Below, piece after piece: positions 11,284 to 20,063 of a stretch of DNA of 64,000 nucleotides. Every line of letters begins with the position of its first letter. Positions within the stretch are counted from its first letter, which is position 1. The stretch lies in the NCBI RefSeq assembly GCF_029203285.1, contig NZ_CP115669.1:5146001-5210000 (forward strand), given 5' to 3'. The notes under the pieces are model-generated. The model did no database searches. It was not told the origin of the DNA and was given only the letters and a program-made list of their open reading frames with translations. The DNA is from Pseudomonas sp. PSE14 (GTDB lineage Bacteria; Pseudomonadota; Gammaproteobacteria; Pseudomonadales; Pseudomonadaceae). A program made the translations under genes and the position numbers.

Positions 11284-12246
11284 TCAGCGCTCGCCCAGCT
11301 TGTGCCGCGCCGCGTACAGGCAAACCATCTCCATCGCCAGGGTCGCGCCGGCCAGGGCGGTGATCTCGGCGTTGTCATAGGGCGGCGCCACTTCCACCAC
11401 GTCCATCCCCACCAGGTTGATTCCCCGCAACGCGCGGAGGATTTCCAGCGCCTGGTGCGAGCTCAATCCACCGCACACCGGCGTGCCGGTGCCGGGGGCG
11501 AAGGCCGGGTCGAGGCAGTCGATGTCGAAGGTCAGGTACACCGGGTTGTCCCCCACCCGCGCGCGGATGCGTTCGGCGATGGCCTGCGGCGTATTGCGGT
11601 GCACCTCGCGGGCATCCAGCACCTGGAAGCCCATCACGTCGTCGTTGGTGGTGCGCAGGCCGACCTGCACCGAGCGCGACGGGTCCACCAGCCCTTCGCG
11701 GGCGGCGTGGTAGAACATGGTGCCGTGGTCGATGCGCTGGCAGTCCTCGTCCGGCCAGGTGTCGCTGTGGGCGTCGAAGTGAATCAGCGACAGCGGGCCG
11801 TGCTTCTTCGCGTGGGCCTTGAGCAATGGATAGCTGATGAAGTGGTCGCCACCCAGGGTCAGCAGCGCGCAGCCGGCATCGAGGATGCGCGCGGCGTGGG
11901 CCTCGATGACTTCCGGGGTTTCCTGCGGCACGCCGTGATCGAAGGCGCAGTCGCCGTAGTCGATCACCGCCAGGTGGTCGAAGGGGTCGAACTCCCAGGG
12001 GAAGTGCCGGGCCCAGGCCATCTGTACCGAGGCGGCGCGGATCGCGCGCGGTCCGAAGCGGCTGCCGGGGCGGTTGGTGGTGGCGGTATCGAACGGCACG
12101 CCGCTCACGACCAGGTCGACGCCGCGCAGGTCGCGGCTGTAACGGCGGCGCATGAAGCTGGTGATGCCGGCGTAGGTGGATTCGGCAGCGGTGCCATAAA
12201 GGCTGTCGCGGGTGATGGCCTGGTCGTTGTCGTGGGCTTGATCCAT
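11284..12246 (-). CDS. speB: Agmatinase (agmatine ureohydrolase), SpeB-type
   Basis: This 320-residue ureohydrolase has all manganese-binding blocks of the arginase/agmatinase family: LGGDHF, IHFDAHSDT and FDIDCLDPAFAPGTGTP. The segments HFDAHSDTWPDED and DHGTMFYHAAREGL resemble E. coli SpeB more than arginase. It would hydrolyse agmatine to putrescine and urea, but related Pseudomonas enzymes act on guanidinobutyrate or guanidinopropionate, so the substrate needs testing. It follows the PotF-like gene on the same strand, separated by a 27-bp-arm inverted repeat, and faces the chemoreceptor gene. Together with SpeA and urease it completes a path from arginine to putrescine and ammonia. Confidence 0.88.
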   Translation of the reverse strand: MDQAHDNDQAITRDSLYGTAAESTYAGITSFMRRRYSRDLRGVDLVVSGVPFDTATTNRPGSRFGPRAIRAASVQMAWARHFPWEFDPFDHLAVIDYGDCAFDHGVPQETPEVIEAHAARILDAGCALLTLGGDHFISYPLLKAHAKKHGPLSLIHFDAHSDTWPDEDCQRIDHGTMFYHAAREGLVDPSRSVQVGLRTTNDDVMGFQVLDAREVHRNTPQAIAERIRARVGDNPVYLTFDIDCLDPAFAPGTGTPVCGGLSSHQALEILRALRGINLVGMDVVEVAPPYDNAEITALAGATLAMEMVCLYAARHKLGER

Positions 12247-12289
12247 GGCGTCCTCGTCGTTGTTATCGGTTGATCACGCTTGCTTGGAA

Positions 12290-12347
12290 CGGTCACTTCC
12301 GTAGGGCGGATAACGCTGGCGCGTTATCCGCCCTACGGAAGTGACCG
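12290..12347. repeat. Perfect 27-bp inverted repeat with 4-nt loop
   Basis: The two 27-bp arms (positions 12290-12316 and 12321-12347) are exact reverse complements around the loop TGGC. The core GTAGGGCGGATAACGC belongs to the same repeat family as 35938-35968, but here the symmetry extends eleven more bases on both sides. It lies between the PotF-like gene stop and the agmatinase start, both on the minus strand, so it would form a strong hairpin in their shared transcript. Confidence 0.9.
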
Positions 12348-12361
12348 TATTGCAATGTTTG

Positions 12362-13459
12362 TCAGGTGCGCGTGCGGAACGCCGACCACAGCCGGGTGCG
12401 CTCGCGCTGCTGCTTCAGAGTCAGCAGTTGTTCGCCGAACAATTTCTGCCGCATGGCCGCCGGCGGGTAGATGTCCGGATCGCCCGCCACCTCGGCGGAG
12501 AGCAGCGGCGTGGCCTTCAGGTTGGCGTTGGCGAAGTACAGGGTGTTGGTCAGCTCGGCGATGGACTCGGGGCGCAGCATGAAGTCGATGAAGGCGCGTG
12601 CCTCCTGCGGGTGCGGCGCGTCCGCCGGGATGGCCATGGTGTCGAACCAGATCAGCGTGCCTTCCTTGGGAATCCGGTAGATCACCTCGAACGGCTTGTT
12701 CGCCTGCTTCGCCTGCGCGGCCCCCATCAGCGCATCGCCGGTATAGGTCAGGGCAACGCAGAGGGTGCCGTTGGCCAGGTCGTTGATGTGCTTGCCGCTG
12801 GCGACGTAGCGCACATTGGGCTGCAGCTTGGCCAGCAGCTCGCGGACCTGGGCGAGGTCGGCCGGGTCGGTGCTGTAGGGCGGCTTGCCCAGGTAATTCA
12901 GCGCGACGCTGATGACTTCCTGGGGCGAATCGATCAGCGAGATGCCGCAGTCGGCCAGGCGGCTGGCGTACTCGGGCTTGAACAGCAGGTCGAGGCTGTC
13001 CAGCGGGGCGCCGGGAATGCGCTTGAGCACCGCGTCCTTGTTGATCGCCAGGCCCACGGTGCCCCAGGTATAGGGCACGCCGAAACGGTTGCCCGGATCG
13101 ATGGCCGCGAGCTTGGCCAGCAGTTCCGGGTCGAGGTTGGCGAAGTTCTTCAGCTGCGCGTCGTCCACCGGCTGCACCGCCTTCGCCTGGATGGCCCGGG
13201 CCAGGCCGCTGCTGGCGGGGAACACCACGTCGTAGCCGCTGGCACCGGTCATCAGCTTGCTGTCGAGGACCTCGGCGCTGTCGAAGGTGTCGTACTTCAC
13301 GCGGATGCCGGTCTCGGCCTGGAAGCGCTTGAGCGCATCGGCGCCGACATAGTCCGCCCAGTTGTACAGGTTGAGCACCCGCTCCTGCGCCTGCAGGGGC
13401 ATGGCCGCGAGCAACGCCGCAAGGGGGGCCGCCAGAGCTGCCCGGTAGAACGCACGCAT
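12362..13459 (-). CDS. Periplasmic polyamine-binding protein, PotF/SpuD-like, without its own transporter genes
   Basis: This is a 365-residue ABC solute-binding protein. It has a signal peptide (MRAFYRAALAAPLAALLAAM, cleaved near LQA-QER) and the family hallmark LNLYNWADYVG directly after the mature start. Also present are the SGYDVVFPASSG and PYTWGTVGLAINKD segments seen in putrescine/spermidine binders. The ATG at 13459 was preferred because a GAGG ribosome site lies 8 nt upstream; an ATG two codons earlier is too close to it. No permease or ATPase gene is nearby, so it either shares another system's permease or acts as a sensor partner. It is divergent from the LysR gene and upstream of the agmatinase gene. 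Confidence 0.88.
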   Translation of the reverse strand: MRAFYRAALAAPLAALLAAMPLQAQERVLNLYNWADYVGADALKRFQAETGIRVKYDTFDSAEVLDSKLMTGASGYDVVFPASSGLARAIQAKAVQPVDDAQLKNFANLDPELLAKLAAIDPGNRFGVPYTWGTVGLAINKDAVLKRIPGAPLDSLDLLFKPEYASRLADCGISLIDSPQEVISVALNYLGKPPYSTDPADLAQVRELLAKLQPNVRYVASGKHINDLANGTLCVALTYTGDALMGAAQAKQANKPFEVIYRIPKEGTLIWFDTMAIPADAPHPQEARAFIDFMLRPESIAELTNTLYFANANLKATPLLSAEVAGDPDIYPPAAMRQKLFGEQLLTLKQQRERTRLWSAFRTRT

Positions 13460-13511
13460 GATCATCGCCTCGGATTTGTTGTGGTTATGGGGCGAGCATG
13501 CCGGGGGCTTT

Positions 13512-13542
13512 ACTTTGCAAAAATACAAAGTTAATTACTTTG
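13512..13542. promoter_or_regulatory. Putative LysR-type operator in the divergent promoter region
   Basis: ACTTTG-N8-CAAAGT (13512-13531) is followed by a third half-site ACTTTG at 13537-13542, inside the 116-bp AT-rich gap between the PotF-like gene and the LysR gene. Dyads in such divergent gaps are typical binding sites of the adjacent LysR regulator. This is an inference from position and symmetry only. Confidence 0.45.
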
Positions 13543-13575
13543 GCATTATCCATAGCCAATGATTGGGACCAGCCG

Positions 13576-14484
13576 ATGCTCAGCCAACTGCGCGACCTCG
13601 ACCTGCAACTGCTGCGCCTGTTCGTCACCGTGGTCGAGTGCGGCGGCTTCAGCGCGGCGCAAGGCGAGCTGGGGCTGAGCCAGCCGAGCATCAGCATCCA
13701 GATGGCCAAGCTGGAGACGCGCCTGGGCTATCGCCTGTGCGAGCGCGGCAAGGGCGGTTTCCGCCTGACGCCCAAGGGCGAGCACCTGCTGCAGGCGACT
13801 CGCCGGCTATTCATCGCCATCGAAGGTTTTCGCCATGAGGCCCGCGGGGTCGCCGACAAGCTGCTCGGCGAAGTGCGCCTAGGCCTGTCCGAGGCCCTCG
13901 ACGAGCGGGTGCTGGCGCAGCTGTCCGAGGCGGTGCGGCGCTTCCGCCGACGCAACGAGGCGGTGACGCTGGAACTGGTGACCACCACACCCGCCGAGCT
14001 GGAGCGCCTGCTGCTGCAGGACCGCCTGCACCTGGCCATCGGCTATTTCGCTGGCACCCAGGCGGCGCTGGAGCACGAGCCTCTATTCAGCGAACCCCAA
14101 GGCCTGTATTGCGGGCTCGGCCATCCGGCCTTCGATGATCCGGCGGTCAGCCGCGAGGCCCTGGCCGACGCCGACGAGGTGCACCACCCCTATCGCTTCA
14201 TCGCCGCCGACGAGCCGCTGCAAACCCGCCGCAGCAGCGCACGCAGCGAGCAGGTGGACGGCAGCCTGGCCTTCATCCTCTCCGGCGCGCACGTTGGCTA
14301 CCTGCCCAGGCACATCGCCGCGCCCTGGCTGGAGCGGGGCCGACTGCGCGAGCTGCTGCCCGGAGAGCTGGGCTTCGACGTGGCCTTCAGCCTGACCCGC
14401 CACCGCGGCCGTCACCCCGGTGATGCGGAGCAGGCGTTCGCCAGCGACCTGCTGGACGCCTTCGGCCAGCCCGCGTCCGATTGA
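13576..14484 (+). CDS. LysR-family transcriptional regulator
   Basis: The 302-residue protein has the standard N-terminal LysR helix-turn-helix (residues 5-65: LDLQLLRLFVTVVECGGFS, then LGLSQPSISIQMAKLE). A periplasmic-binding-like effector domain follows. The ATG at 13576 gives the usual short tail before the helix-turn-helix; the frame is open further upstream but into the promoter. It is divergent from the PotF-like/agmatinase pair and probably controls it. The effector could be a polyamine or guanidino compound, which is inferred only from the neighbours. It is followed by dsbD on the same strand, with a 144-bp gap. Confidence 0.9.
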   Translation: MLSQLRDLDLQLLRLFVTVVECGGFSAAQGELGLSQPSISIQMAKLETRLGYRLCERGKGGFRLTPKGEHLLQATRRLFIAIEGFRHEARGVADKLLGEVRLGLSEALDERVLAQLSEAVRRFRRRNEAVTLELVTTTPAELERLLLQDRLHLAIGYFAGTQAALEHEPLFSEPQGLYCGLGHPAFDDPAVSREALADADEVHHPYRFIAADEPLQTRRSSARSEQVDGSLAFILSGAHVGYLPRHIAAPWLERGRLRELLPGELGFDVAFSLTRHRGRHPGDAEQAFASDLLDAFGQPASD

Positions 14485-14628
14485 CGCAGCGGACGAGCGA
14501 GCCCCCGCCCGGCGGCGAGGTCCAGGGTGCCCGCTCATCTCTTGTCACAGCTCATCCGGCGGCGTCACGGGCCGCGCCGGAAGCTTTCCGCTATCATGCC
14601 CGCCACTTACGTAGTCCGTGAGATGTCC

Positions 14629-16488
14629 ATGCGCCGCCTGCTCACCCTGCTCCTGCTCCTCGTTGCCCTGCCCGCTTCCGCCGGCCTGTTCGACAAACCC
14701 GCCGACAAGGGCGGCTTCGCCGTCGGACAACCCGCCAAGGGCGATTTCCTGCCGGTGGCCGAAGCCTTCCGCCTGAGCGTCGAGGACAGCGACAGCCAGC
14801 AGGTGAAGCTGCGCTTCATCAATGCCGACGGCTACTACCTCTACCAGCACCGCTTCGGCTTCAAGGTCGAGGCGGCCGACAGCGGCGTGACCGTCGGCGA
14901 AGTGAAGCTGCCGCCGGGCAAGCAGCACCATGACGATTACTTCGGCGACACCGTCGTCTATTACGCCATCACCGACCTCGATGTGCCGCTGAACAACCCG
15001 CAGCACAAGCCCTTCACCCTGGTGGTGAGCTACCAGGGCTGCGCCGACAAGGGCCTCTGCTACGCGCCGGAAACCACCCGCCTGCAGATCGCCGACGGTC
15101 AGGCCGCCAGCGTGGTCACCGCGGCGGCCGCCTCCGCCAGTGGCAGCGCAGCCAAGGCCGCCACCAGCGACAATCCTCTGGCCAGCCTGCTGGGCGACCA
15201 CGAGCCGGGCAAGATCAAGAAGCTCGGCCGCGCCCTGGTGATCTTCTTCCTGCTGGGCCTGGCGCTGACCTTCACCCCCTGCGTGCTGCCGATGCTGCCG
15301 ATCCTTTCCGGCGTGGTCCTGCGGGGCCGTCCGGGCGGCGCGCGCGGACTGGCGCTGTCGCTGGCCTACGTGCTGCCGATGGCCGCCTGCTACGCAGTGC
15401 TCGGCACCCTGATGGGCCTGTTCGGCGCCAAGCTCAACCTGCAGGCGATGCTGCAATCGCCCTGGGTGCTGGTGCCTTTCGCGGCCTTCTTCGTGGTTTT
15501 CGCCATCGCCATGTTCGGCGTGTTCGAACTGCGCCTGCCCGGCTTCCTCCGTGAACGCCTGGACAACATGGCCAACAACACCCGCGGCGGCTCCATCGCC
15601 GGTGCGGCGACCCTGGGCGTGCTCTCCAGCCTGCTGGTGTCGCCCTGCGTCACCGCTCCGCTGGCCGGGCTGCTGCTCTATATCAGCAGCACCGGCGATG
15701 CGATGGGCGGCGGCCTGCTGCTGTTCTCCCTGGGCCTGGGCATGGGCACGCCACTGGTGATCTTCGCTGTCGGCGGCGGGGCCTTGCTGCCCAAGAGCGG
15801 CGCCTGGATGAACAGCGTGCGCAACGTCTTCGGCGTGATGTTGCTGGCGGTGGCGGTCTGGATGCTCGAACGCCTGGTTTCCGGCCCGGTGGCGCTGACT
15901 CTCTGGGGCACCCTGGCCGGCGGCGTCGCCATCGCCATGGGCACCCTCGAACTGGGTCCGAAGAAGCCGCTGCAACGCGCCGGTCAACTGCTCGGCCTGA
16001 TGTTGCTGGTGTATGCGGTGGTCGCCTGGACCGGCGCCCTGCGCGGCGAATCCGACCCGATGCACCCGCTGGGCCGCAGCACGCCGGGCCTGCACGCCGG
16101 CCCGCCGACCTCGACACCCGGCGACTGGCAGAACATCACCACCCCCGCCCAGCTCGATGCCGCCCTGGCCAGCGCCCAGGCCGCCGGTCGCCCGGTGCTG
16201 CTGGACTGGTACGCCGACTGGTGCATCAGCTGCAAGATCATCGAACGCCAGGTGCTGCCGACCCCGGAAGTCCAGGCGCAACTGCCCGGTTTCGTCCTGT
16301 TGCGCTTCGACATGACCGCCAGCACCGAGGAACAGCGCGCCCTGCTAGACCGCTTCAACCTGTTCGGCCCGCCGGCCATGCTGTTCTTCTCGGCTAAAGG
16401 CGACGAATGGAGCGATCTGCGCATCATCGGCGAGACGGATGCCGCCACCCTCGCCGAACGTCTGCGCCAGGCCTCTTCGCGCGGCTGA
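14629..16488 (+). CDS. dsbD: Thiol:disulfide interchange protein DsbD (DipZ)
   Basis: DsbD passes electrons from cytoplasmic thioredoxin across the inner membrane to periplasmic DsbC/DsbG and cytochrome c maturation. The 619-residue protein has a signal peptide (RRLLTLLLLLVALPASA) and an N-terminal immunoglobulin-like alpha domain with redox cysteines in YQGCADKGLCYAPE. An eight-helix beta domain contains the paired cysteines FTPCVLPM and VSPCVTAP. The C-terminal thioredoxin domain has WYADWCISCK. All six catalytic cysteines are present. Two ATGs six bases apart (14623 and 14629) are possible starts; the second leads directly into the signal peptide. It precedes the aroQ-accBC operon. Confidence 0.93.
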   Translation: MRRLLTLLLLLVALPASAGLFDKPADKGGFAVGQPAKGDFLPVAEAFRLSVEDSDSQQVKLRFINADGYYLYQHRFGFKVEAADSGVTVGEVKLPPGKQHHDDYFGDTVVYYAITDLDVPLNNPQHKPFTLVVSYQGCADKGLCYAPETTRLQIADGQAASVVTAAAASASGSAAKAATSDNPLASLLGDHEPGKIKKLGRALVIFFLLGLALTFTPCVLPMLPILSGVVLRGRPGGARGLALSLAYVLPMAACYAVLGTLMGLFGAKLNLQAMLQSPWVLVPFAAFFVVFAIAMFGVFELRLPGFLRERLDNMANNTRGGSIAGAATLGVLSSLLVSPCVTAPLAGLLLYISSTGDAMGGGLLLFSLGLGMGTPLVIFAVGGGALLPKSGAWMNSVRNVFGVMLLAVAVWMLERLVSGPVALTLWGTLAGGVAIAMGTLELGPKKPLQRAGQLLGLMLLVYAVVAWTGALRGESDPMHPLGRSTPGLHAGPPTSTPGDWQNITTPAQLDAALASAQAAGRPVLLDWYADWCISCKIIERQVLPTPEVQAQLPGFVLLRFDMTASTEEQRALLDRFNLFGPPAMLFFSAKGDEWSDLRIIGETDAATLAERLRQASSRG

Positions 16489-16517
16489 AAACGCCCGCCC
16501 GCCCATACCATTGCAAT

Positions 16518-16565
16518 GGTTTTGCCGTAATCGGCTGGCAACATGCCGACATCTACGGCAAAACC
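16518..16565. other. Hairpin between dsbD and aroQ
   Basis: A 12-bp perfect inverted repeat (GGTTTTGCCGTA and its complement) encloses an inner TCGGC/GCCGA pair. No T-tract follows, so it may be a processed leader structure or a weak terminator rather than a classical one. Confidence 0.5.
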
Positions 16566-16648
16566 TGCATGACTGGACAGTCACGCCGGCTTTCCGGCAT
16601 AGTCCCGCCCTATCTTTTTCCGCCTAAGAGAAGGACAAGAGCATCCAG

Positions 16649-17092
16649 ATGGCGACCTTACTGGTACTGCACGGGCCCAACCTCAACCTGCTGGGCACCC
16701 GCGAGCCCGACAAGTACGGCTCCGTCACCCTCGAGCAGATCAACCAGGACCTGGAGCGCCGCGCCCGCGAGGCCGGCCACCACCTGATGCACCTGCAGAG
16801 CAACGCCGAGTACGAACTGATCGACCGGATCCATGCCGCGCGCAACGAAGGCGTGGACTTCATCCTCATCAATCCGGCCGCGTTCACGCATACAAGTGTC
16901 GCCCTACGTGACGCATTGCTCGCTGTGAGCATCCCATTCATCGAAGTGCACCTTTCCAACGTGCACAAACGTGAACCTTTCCGGCATCACTCCTACTTCT
17001 CCGACGTGGCAGTAGGGGTGATCTGCGGTCTGGGAGCCACAGGCTACCGCCTGGCCCTGGAATCCGCCCTTGAACAACTTGAACGCCCGTGA
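16649..17092 (+). CDS. aroQ: 3-dehydroquinate dehydratase, type II
   Basis: AroQ dehydrates 3-dehydroquinate to 3-dehydroshikimate in the shikimate pathway. The 147-residue length, the start [16 protein letters not shown] and the blocks [31 protein letters not shown] and [20 protein letters not shown] are diagnostic of the dodecameric type II enzyme. The flexible-lid arginine (GTREP) and the catalytic histidine region are intact. It is the first gene of aroQ-accB-accC, a common arrangement in gamma-proteobacteria, with 24 bp to accB. Confidence 0.97.
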   Translation: MATLLVLHGPNLNLLGTREPDKYGSVTLEQINQDLERRAREAGHHLMHLQSNAEYELIDRIHAARNEGVDFILINPAAFTHTSVALRDALLAVSIPFIEVHLSNVHKREPFRHHSYFSDVAVGVICGLGATGYRLALESALEQLERP

Positions 17093-17116
17093 CCTCACCT
17101 GGGAGTGCGAACACTG

Positions 17117-17587
17117 ATGGACATCCGTAAAGTCAAGAAACTGATCGAACTGCTCGAAGAATCCGGTATCGACGAGCTGGAAATCAAAGAGGGCGAAGAG
17201 TCCGTACGCATCAGCCGCCACAGCAAGAGCGCTGCGGCCCCGATCTACGCCGCCGCCCCGGCCTACGCTCCGGCGCCTGCCGCAGCCGCTCCGGCCGCTG
17301 CCGCAGCTCCCGCCCCGGCAGCCGAAGCCGCTCCGGCTGCACAGGCGCTCAACGGCAACGCCGTGCGCTCGCCGATGGTCGGCACCTTCTACCGCGCAGC
17401 CTCGCCGACTTCCGCCAACTTCGTCGAAGTCGGCCAGAGCGTGAAGAAAGGCGACATCCTGTGCATCGTCGAAGCCATGAAGATGATGAACCACATCGAG
17501 GCTGAGACCAGCGGCGTGATCAGTCAGATCCTCGTGGAGAACGGCCAGCCGGTCGAGTTCGACCAGCCCCTGTTCACCATCGTCTAA
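17117..17587 (+). CDS. accB: Biotin carboxyl carrier protein of acetyl-CoA carboxylase
   Basis: AccB carries the biotin that shuttles carboxyl groups in fatty-acid synthesis. The 156-residue product has the N-terminal helix [17 protein letters not shown] and a long Ala/Pro linker (residues ~40-80). The C-terminal biotinyl domain carries the acceptor Lys122 in EAMKMMN. A GTG four codons upstream is open, but the ATG at 17117 gives the conserved start. It lies 17 bp upstream of accC in one operon. Confidence 0.97.
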   Translation: MDIRKVKKLIELLEESGIDELEIKEGEESVRISRHSKSAAAPIYAAAPAYAPAPAAAAPAAAAAPAPAAEAAPAAQALNGNAVRSPMVGTFYRAASPTSANFVEVGQSVKKGDILCIVEAMKMMNHIEAETSGVISQILVENGQPVEFDQPLFTIV

Positions 17588-17604
17588 GCCGCGGGGAACC
17601 TGCG

Positions 17605-18954
17605 ATGTTGGAAAAAGTACTGATCGCCAACCGCGGCGAAATCGCGCTGCGCATCCTGCGCGCGTGCAAGGAGCTGGGCATCAAGACGGTGGCTGTGCAC
17701 TCGACCGCCGACCGCGAGTTGATGCACCTGTCGCTGGCCGACGAAGCGGTCTGCATCGGTCCGGCCCCGGCTGCGCAGTCCTACCTGCACATCCCGGCGA
17801 TCATCGCCGCGGCCGAGGTCACCGGCGCCGTGGGCATCCACCCCGGCTATGGCTTCCTCGCCGAGAACGCCGACTTCGCCGAGCAGGTCGAGCGCTCGGG
17901 CTTCACCTTCATCGGCCCGAGCGCCGACGTCATCCGCCTGATGGGTGACAAGGTGTCCGCCAAGGACGCCATGAAGAAAGCCGGCGTTCCGACCGTACCG
18001 GGCTCCGACGGCCCGCTGCCCGAAGACGAAGAAACCGCGCTGGCGATCGCCCGCGAGGTGGGCTACCCGGTGATCATCAAGGCCGCCGGTGGCGGTGGTG
18101 GTCGCGGCATGCGCGTGGTGCACAACGAGGAAGACCTGATCAAGTCCGCCAAGCTGACCCGCACCGAAGCGGGCGCAGCCTTCGGCAACTCCATGGTCTA
18201 CTTGGAGAAGTTCCTGACCAACCCGCGTCACGTGGAAGTCCAGGTCCTCTCCGACGGCCAGGGCAACGCCATCCACCTGGGCGACCGCGACTGCTCCCTG
18301 CAGCGCCGTCACCAGAAGGTGCTGGAAGAAGCCCCAGCCCCGGGCATCGACGAGAAGGCCCGCGCCGAAGTGCTGGCCCGCTGCGTCCAGGCCTGCGTGG
18401 AAATCGGCTACCGTGGCGCCGGCACCTTCGAGTTCCTCTACGAGAACGGCCGCTTCTACTTCATCGAGATGAACACCCGCGTGCAGGTGGAGCATCCGGT
18501 GTCGGAGATGGTCACCGGTATCGACATCGTCAAGGAGATGCTCAGCATCGCCTCGGGCAACAAGCTGTCGATCCGCCAGGAAGACGTGGTCATCCGTGGC
18601 CATGCGCTGGAATGCCGGATCAACGCCGAAGACCCGAAGACCTTCATGCCGAGCCCCGGCAAGGTGAAGCACTTCCACGCACCCGGCGGCAACGGCGTGC
18701 GCGTGGATTCGCACCTGTACAGCGGCTACGCCGTACCGCCGAACTACGACTCGCTGGTGGGCAAGATCATCACCTACGGCAAGGACCGCGATGAAGCCAT
18801 GGCGCGCATGCGTAACGCGCTGGACGAGCTGATCGTCGATGGCATCAAGACCAATACCGAGCTGCACAAGGATCTGGTCCGCGACAAAGAGTTCTGCAAG
18901 GGTGGCGTGAACATCCACTACCTGGAGAAGAAGCTGGGCATGGACAAGCACTAA
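17605..18954 (+). CDS. accC: Biotin carboxylase subunit of acetyl-CoA carboxylase
   Basis: AccC carboxylates biotin on AccB using ATP and bicarbonate. The 449-residue protein starts [20 protein letters not shown], has the ATP-grasp glycine loop [11 protein letters not shown], and the catalytic stretch [20 protein letters not shown]. Length and motifs are fully canonical. A GGGGA ribosome site precedes the ATG. A hairpin terminator follows 26 bp after the stop. Confidence 0.98.
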   Translation: MLEKVLIANRGEIALRILRACKELGIKTVAVHSTADRELMHLSLADEAVCIGPAPAAQSYLHIPAIIAAAEVTGAVGIHPGYGFLAENADFAEQVERSGFTFIGPSADVIRLMGDKVSAKDAMKKAGVPTVPGSDGPLPEDEETALAIAREVGYPVIIKAAGGGGGRGMRVVHNEEDLIKSAKLTRTEAGAAFGNSMVYLEKFLTNPRHVEVQVLSDGQGNAIHLGDRDCSLQRRHQKVLEEAPAPGIDEKARAEVLARCVQACVEIGYRGAGTFEFLYENGRFYFIEMNTRVQVEHPVSEMVTGIDIVKEMLSIASGNKLSIRQEDVVIRGHALECRINAEDPKTFMPSPGKVKHFHAPGGNGVRVDSHLYSGYAVPPNYDSLVGKIITYGKDRDEAMARMRNALDELIVDGIKTNTELHKDLVRDKEFCKGGVNIHYLEKKLGMDKH

Positions 18955-18980
18955 GCCTGTCCCGCTCCGCCTCGCTCCAC

Positions 18981-19013
18981 CACAAGGGCTGCCTCCGGGC
19001 GGCCCTTGTGCTT
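18981..19013 (+). terminator. Terminator after accC
   Basis: A 13-bp stem (CACAAGGGCTGCC with one G-U pair) with a TCCG loop is followed by CTTTG. It closes the aroQ-accB-accC operon. Confidence 0.75.
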
Positions 19014-19073
19014 TGCAGGCCGTGTACGCTGGCATGGCAAGGTGCCGTGCAGTAAGCTTGCCGCCTTTATCTA

Positions 19074-19093
19074 CGGGCCGCCCAGGCGGCCCG
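19074..19093. other. GC-rich hairpin in the prmA leader
   Basis: CGGGCCGCC and its complement are separated by two bases, and CTGTCTTTCC follows. This is a second short stem between accC and prmA, possibly a terminator or a leader structure. Confidence 0.5.
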
Positions 19094-19125
19094 CTGTCTT
19101 TCCAGCACCATCGAGGTACCGCCCC

Positions 19126-20004
19126 ATGCCCTGGCTTCAAGTCCGACTCGCCATCACTCCGGAACAGGCGGAAACCTATGAAGATGCGCTGCTGGAAGTC
19201 GGCGCCGTATCGGTGACCTTCATGGACGCCGAAGACCAGCCGATCTTCGAGCCGGACCTGGGCACCACCCCGCTGTGGAGCCACACCCATCTGCTCGCGC
19301 TGTTCGAGGCCGACACCGACGAGACCGCGCTGGTCGCCCACCTGTCCCTGCTGACCGGCGGCGAGCTGCCGCAGCACCAGATCGAGCGCATCGAGGACCA
19401 GGACTGGGAACGCAGCTGGATGGACAACTTCAAGCCGATGCGTTTCGGCCGCCGCCTGTGGATCGTCCCCAGCTGGCACGACGCCCCGGAACCGGACGCG
19501 GTGAACCTGCTGCTCGATCCGGGCCTGGCTTTCGGCACCGGCACCCACCCGACCACCTCGCTCTGCCTGCAGTGGCTGGATAGCCAGGAGCTGGCCGGCC
19601 AGTACGTGCTGGACTTCGGCTGCGGCTCAGGCATCCTCGCCATTGCCGCGCTGCTGCTGGGCGCCGAGCGCGCTGCCGGCACCGACATCGACCCGCAGGC
19701 GCTGGAAGCCTCCCGCGACAACGCCTCGCGCAACGGCATCGACCCGGCCAAATTCCCCGTCTACCTGCCCGCTGATCTGCCAAAGGAGCCAGCGGACGTC
19801 CTGGTAGCGAACATTCTGGCCGGTCCGCTGGTCACATTGGCAGAGCAGCTCACCGGACTGGTCAAGTCCGGTGGCCGCCTGGCCCTCTCGGGCATCCTCG
19901 CCGAGCAGGCCGAGGAAGTGCGCGCGGCCTATGCCGGCGCCTTCGACCTCGACCCGACCGCCGAGCAGGAAGGCTGGATCCGCATTACGGGTCGCCGCCG
20001 CTGA
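19126..20004 (+). CDS. prmA: Ribosomal protein L11 methyltransferase
   Basis: PrmA trimethylates L11 using S-adenosylmethionine. The 292-residue protein begins [16 protein letters not shown] and has the N-terminal substrate-recognition domain (residues 1-60). The methyltransferase domain carries [15 protein letters not shown], the SAM motif [11 protein letters not shown] and the NILAGPL motif. The open frame runs further upstream, but only the ATG at 19126 gives the conserved start. It is followed after 59 bp by the zinc-ribbon gene on the same strand. Confidence 0.96.
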   Translation: MPWLQVRLAITPEQAETYEDALLEVGAVSVTFMDAEDQPIFEPDLGTTPLWSHTHLLALFEADTDETALVAHLSLLTGGELPQHQIERIEDQDWERSWMDNFKPMRFGRRLWIVPSWHDAPEPDAVNLLLDPGLAFGTGTHPTTSLCLQWLDSQELAGQYVLDFGCGSGILAIAALLLGAERAAGTDIDPQALEASRDNASRNGIDPAKFPVYLPADLPKEPADVLVANILAGPLVTLAEQLTGLVKSGGRLALSGILAEQAEEVRAAYAGAFDLDPTAEQEGWIRITGRRR

Positions 20005-20063
20005 CTGCCCGCTGCAAGGGGCTTGGGTTAGACTAATCGTTTGTTTTTCCGCCGGACCGCCGC

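Noticed and set aside
17584..19548. Long antisense frame over accC and prmA
   Set aside because: The composition is Val/His/Gly-rich as expected for a shadow frame of a GC-rich gene; accC and prmA are certain.
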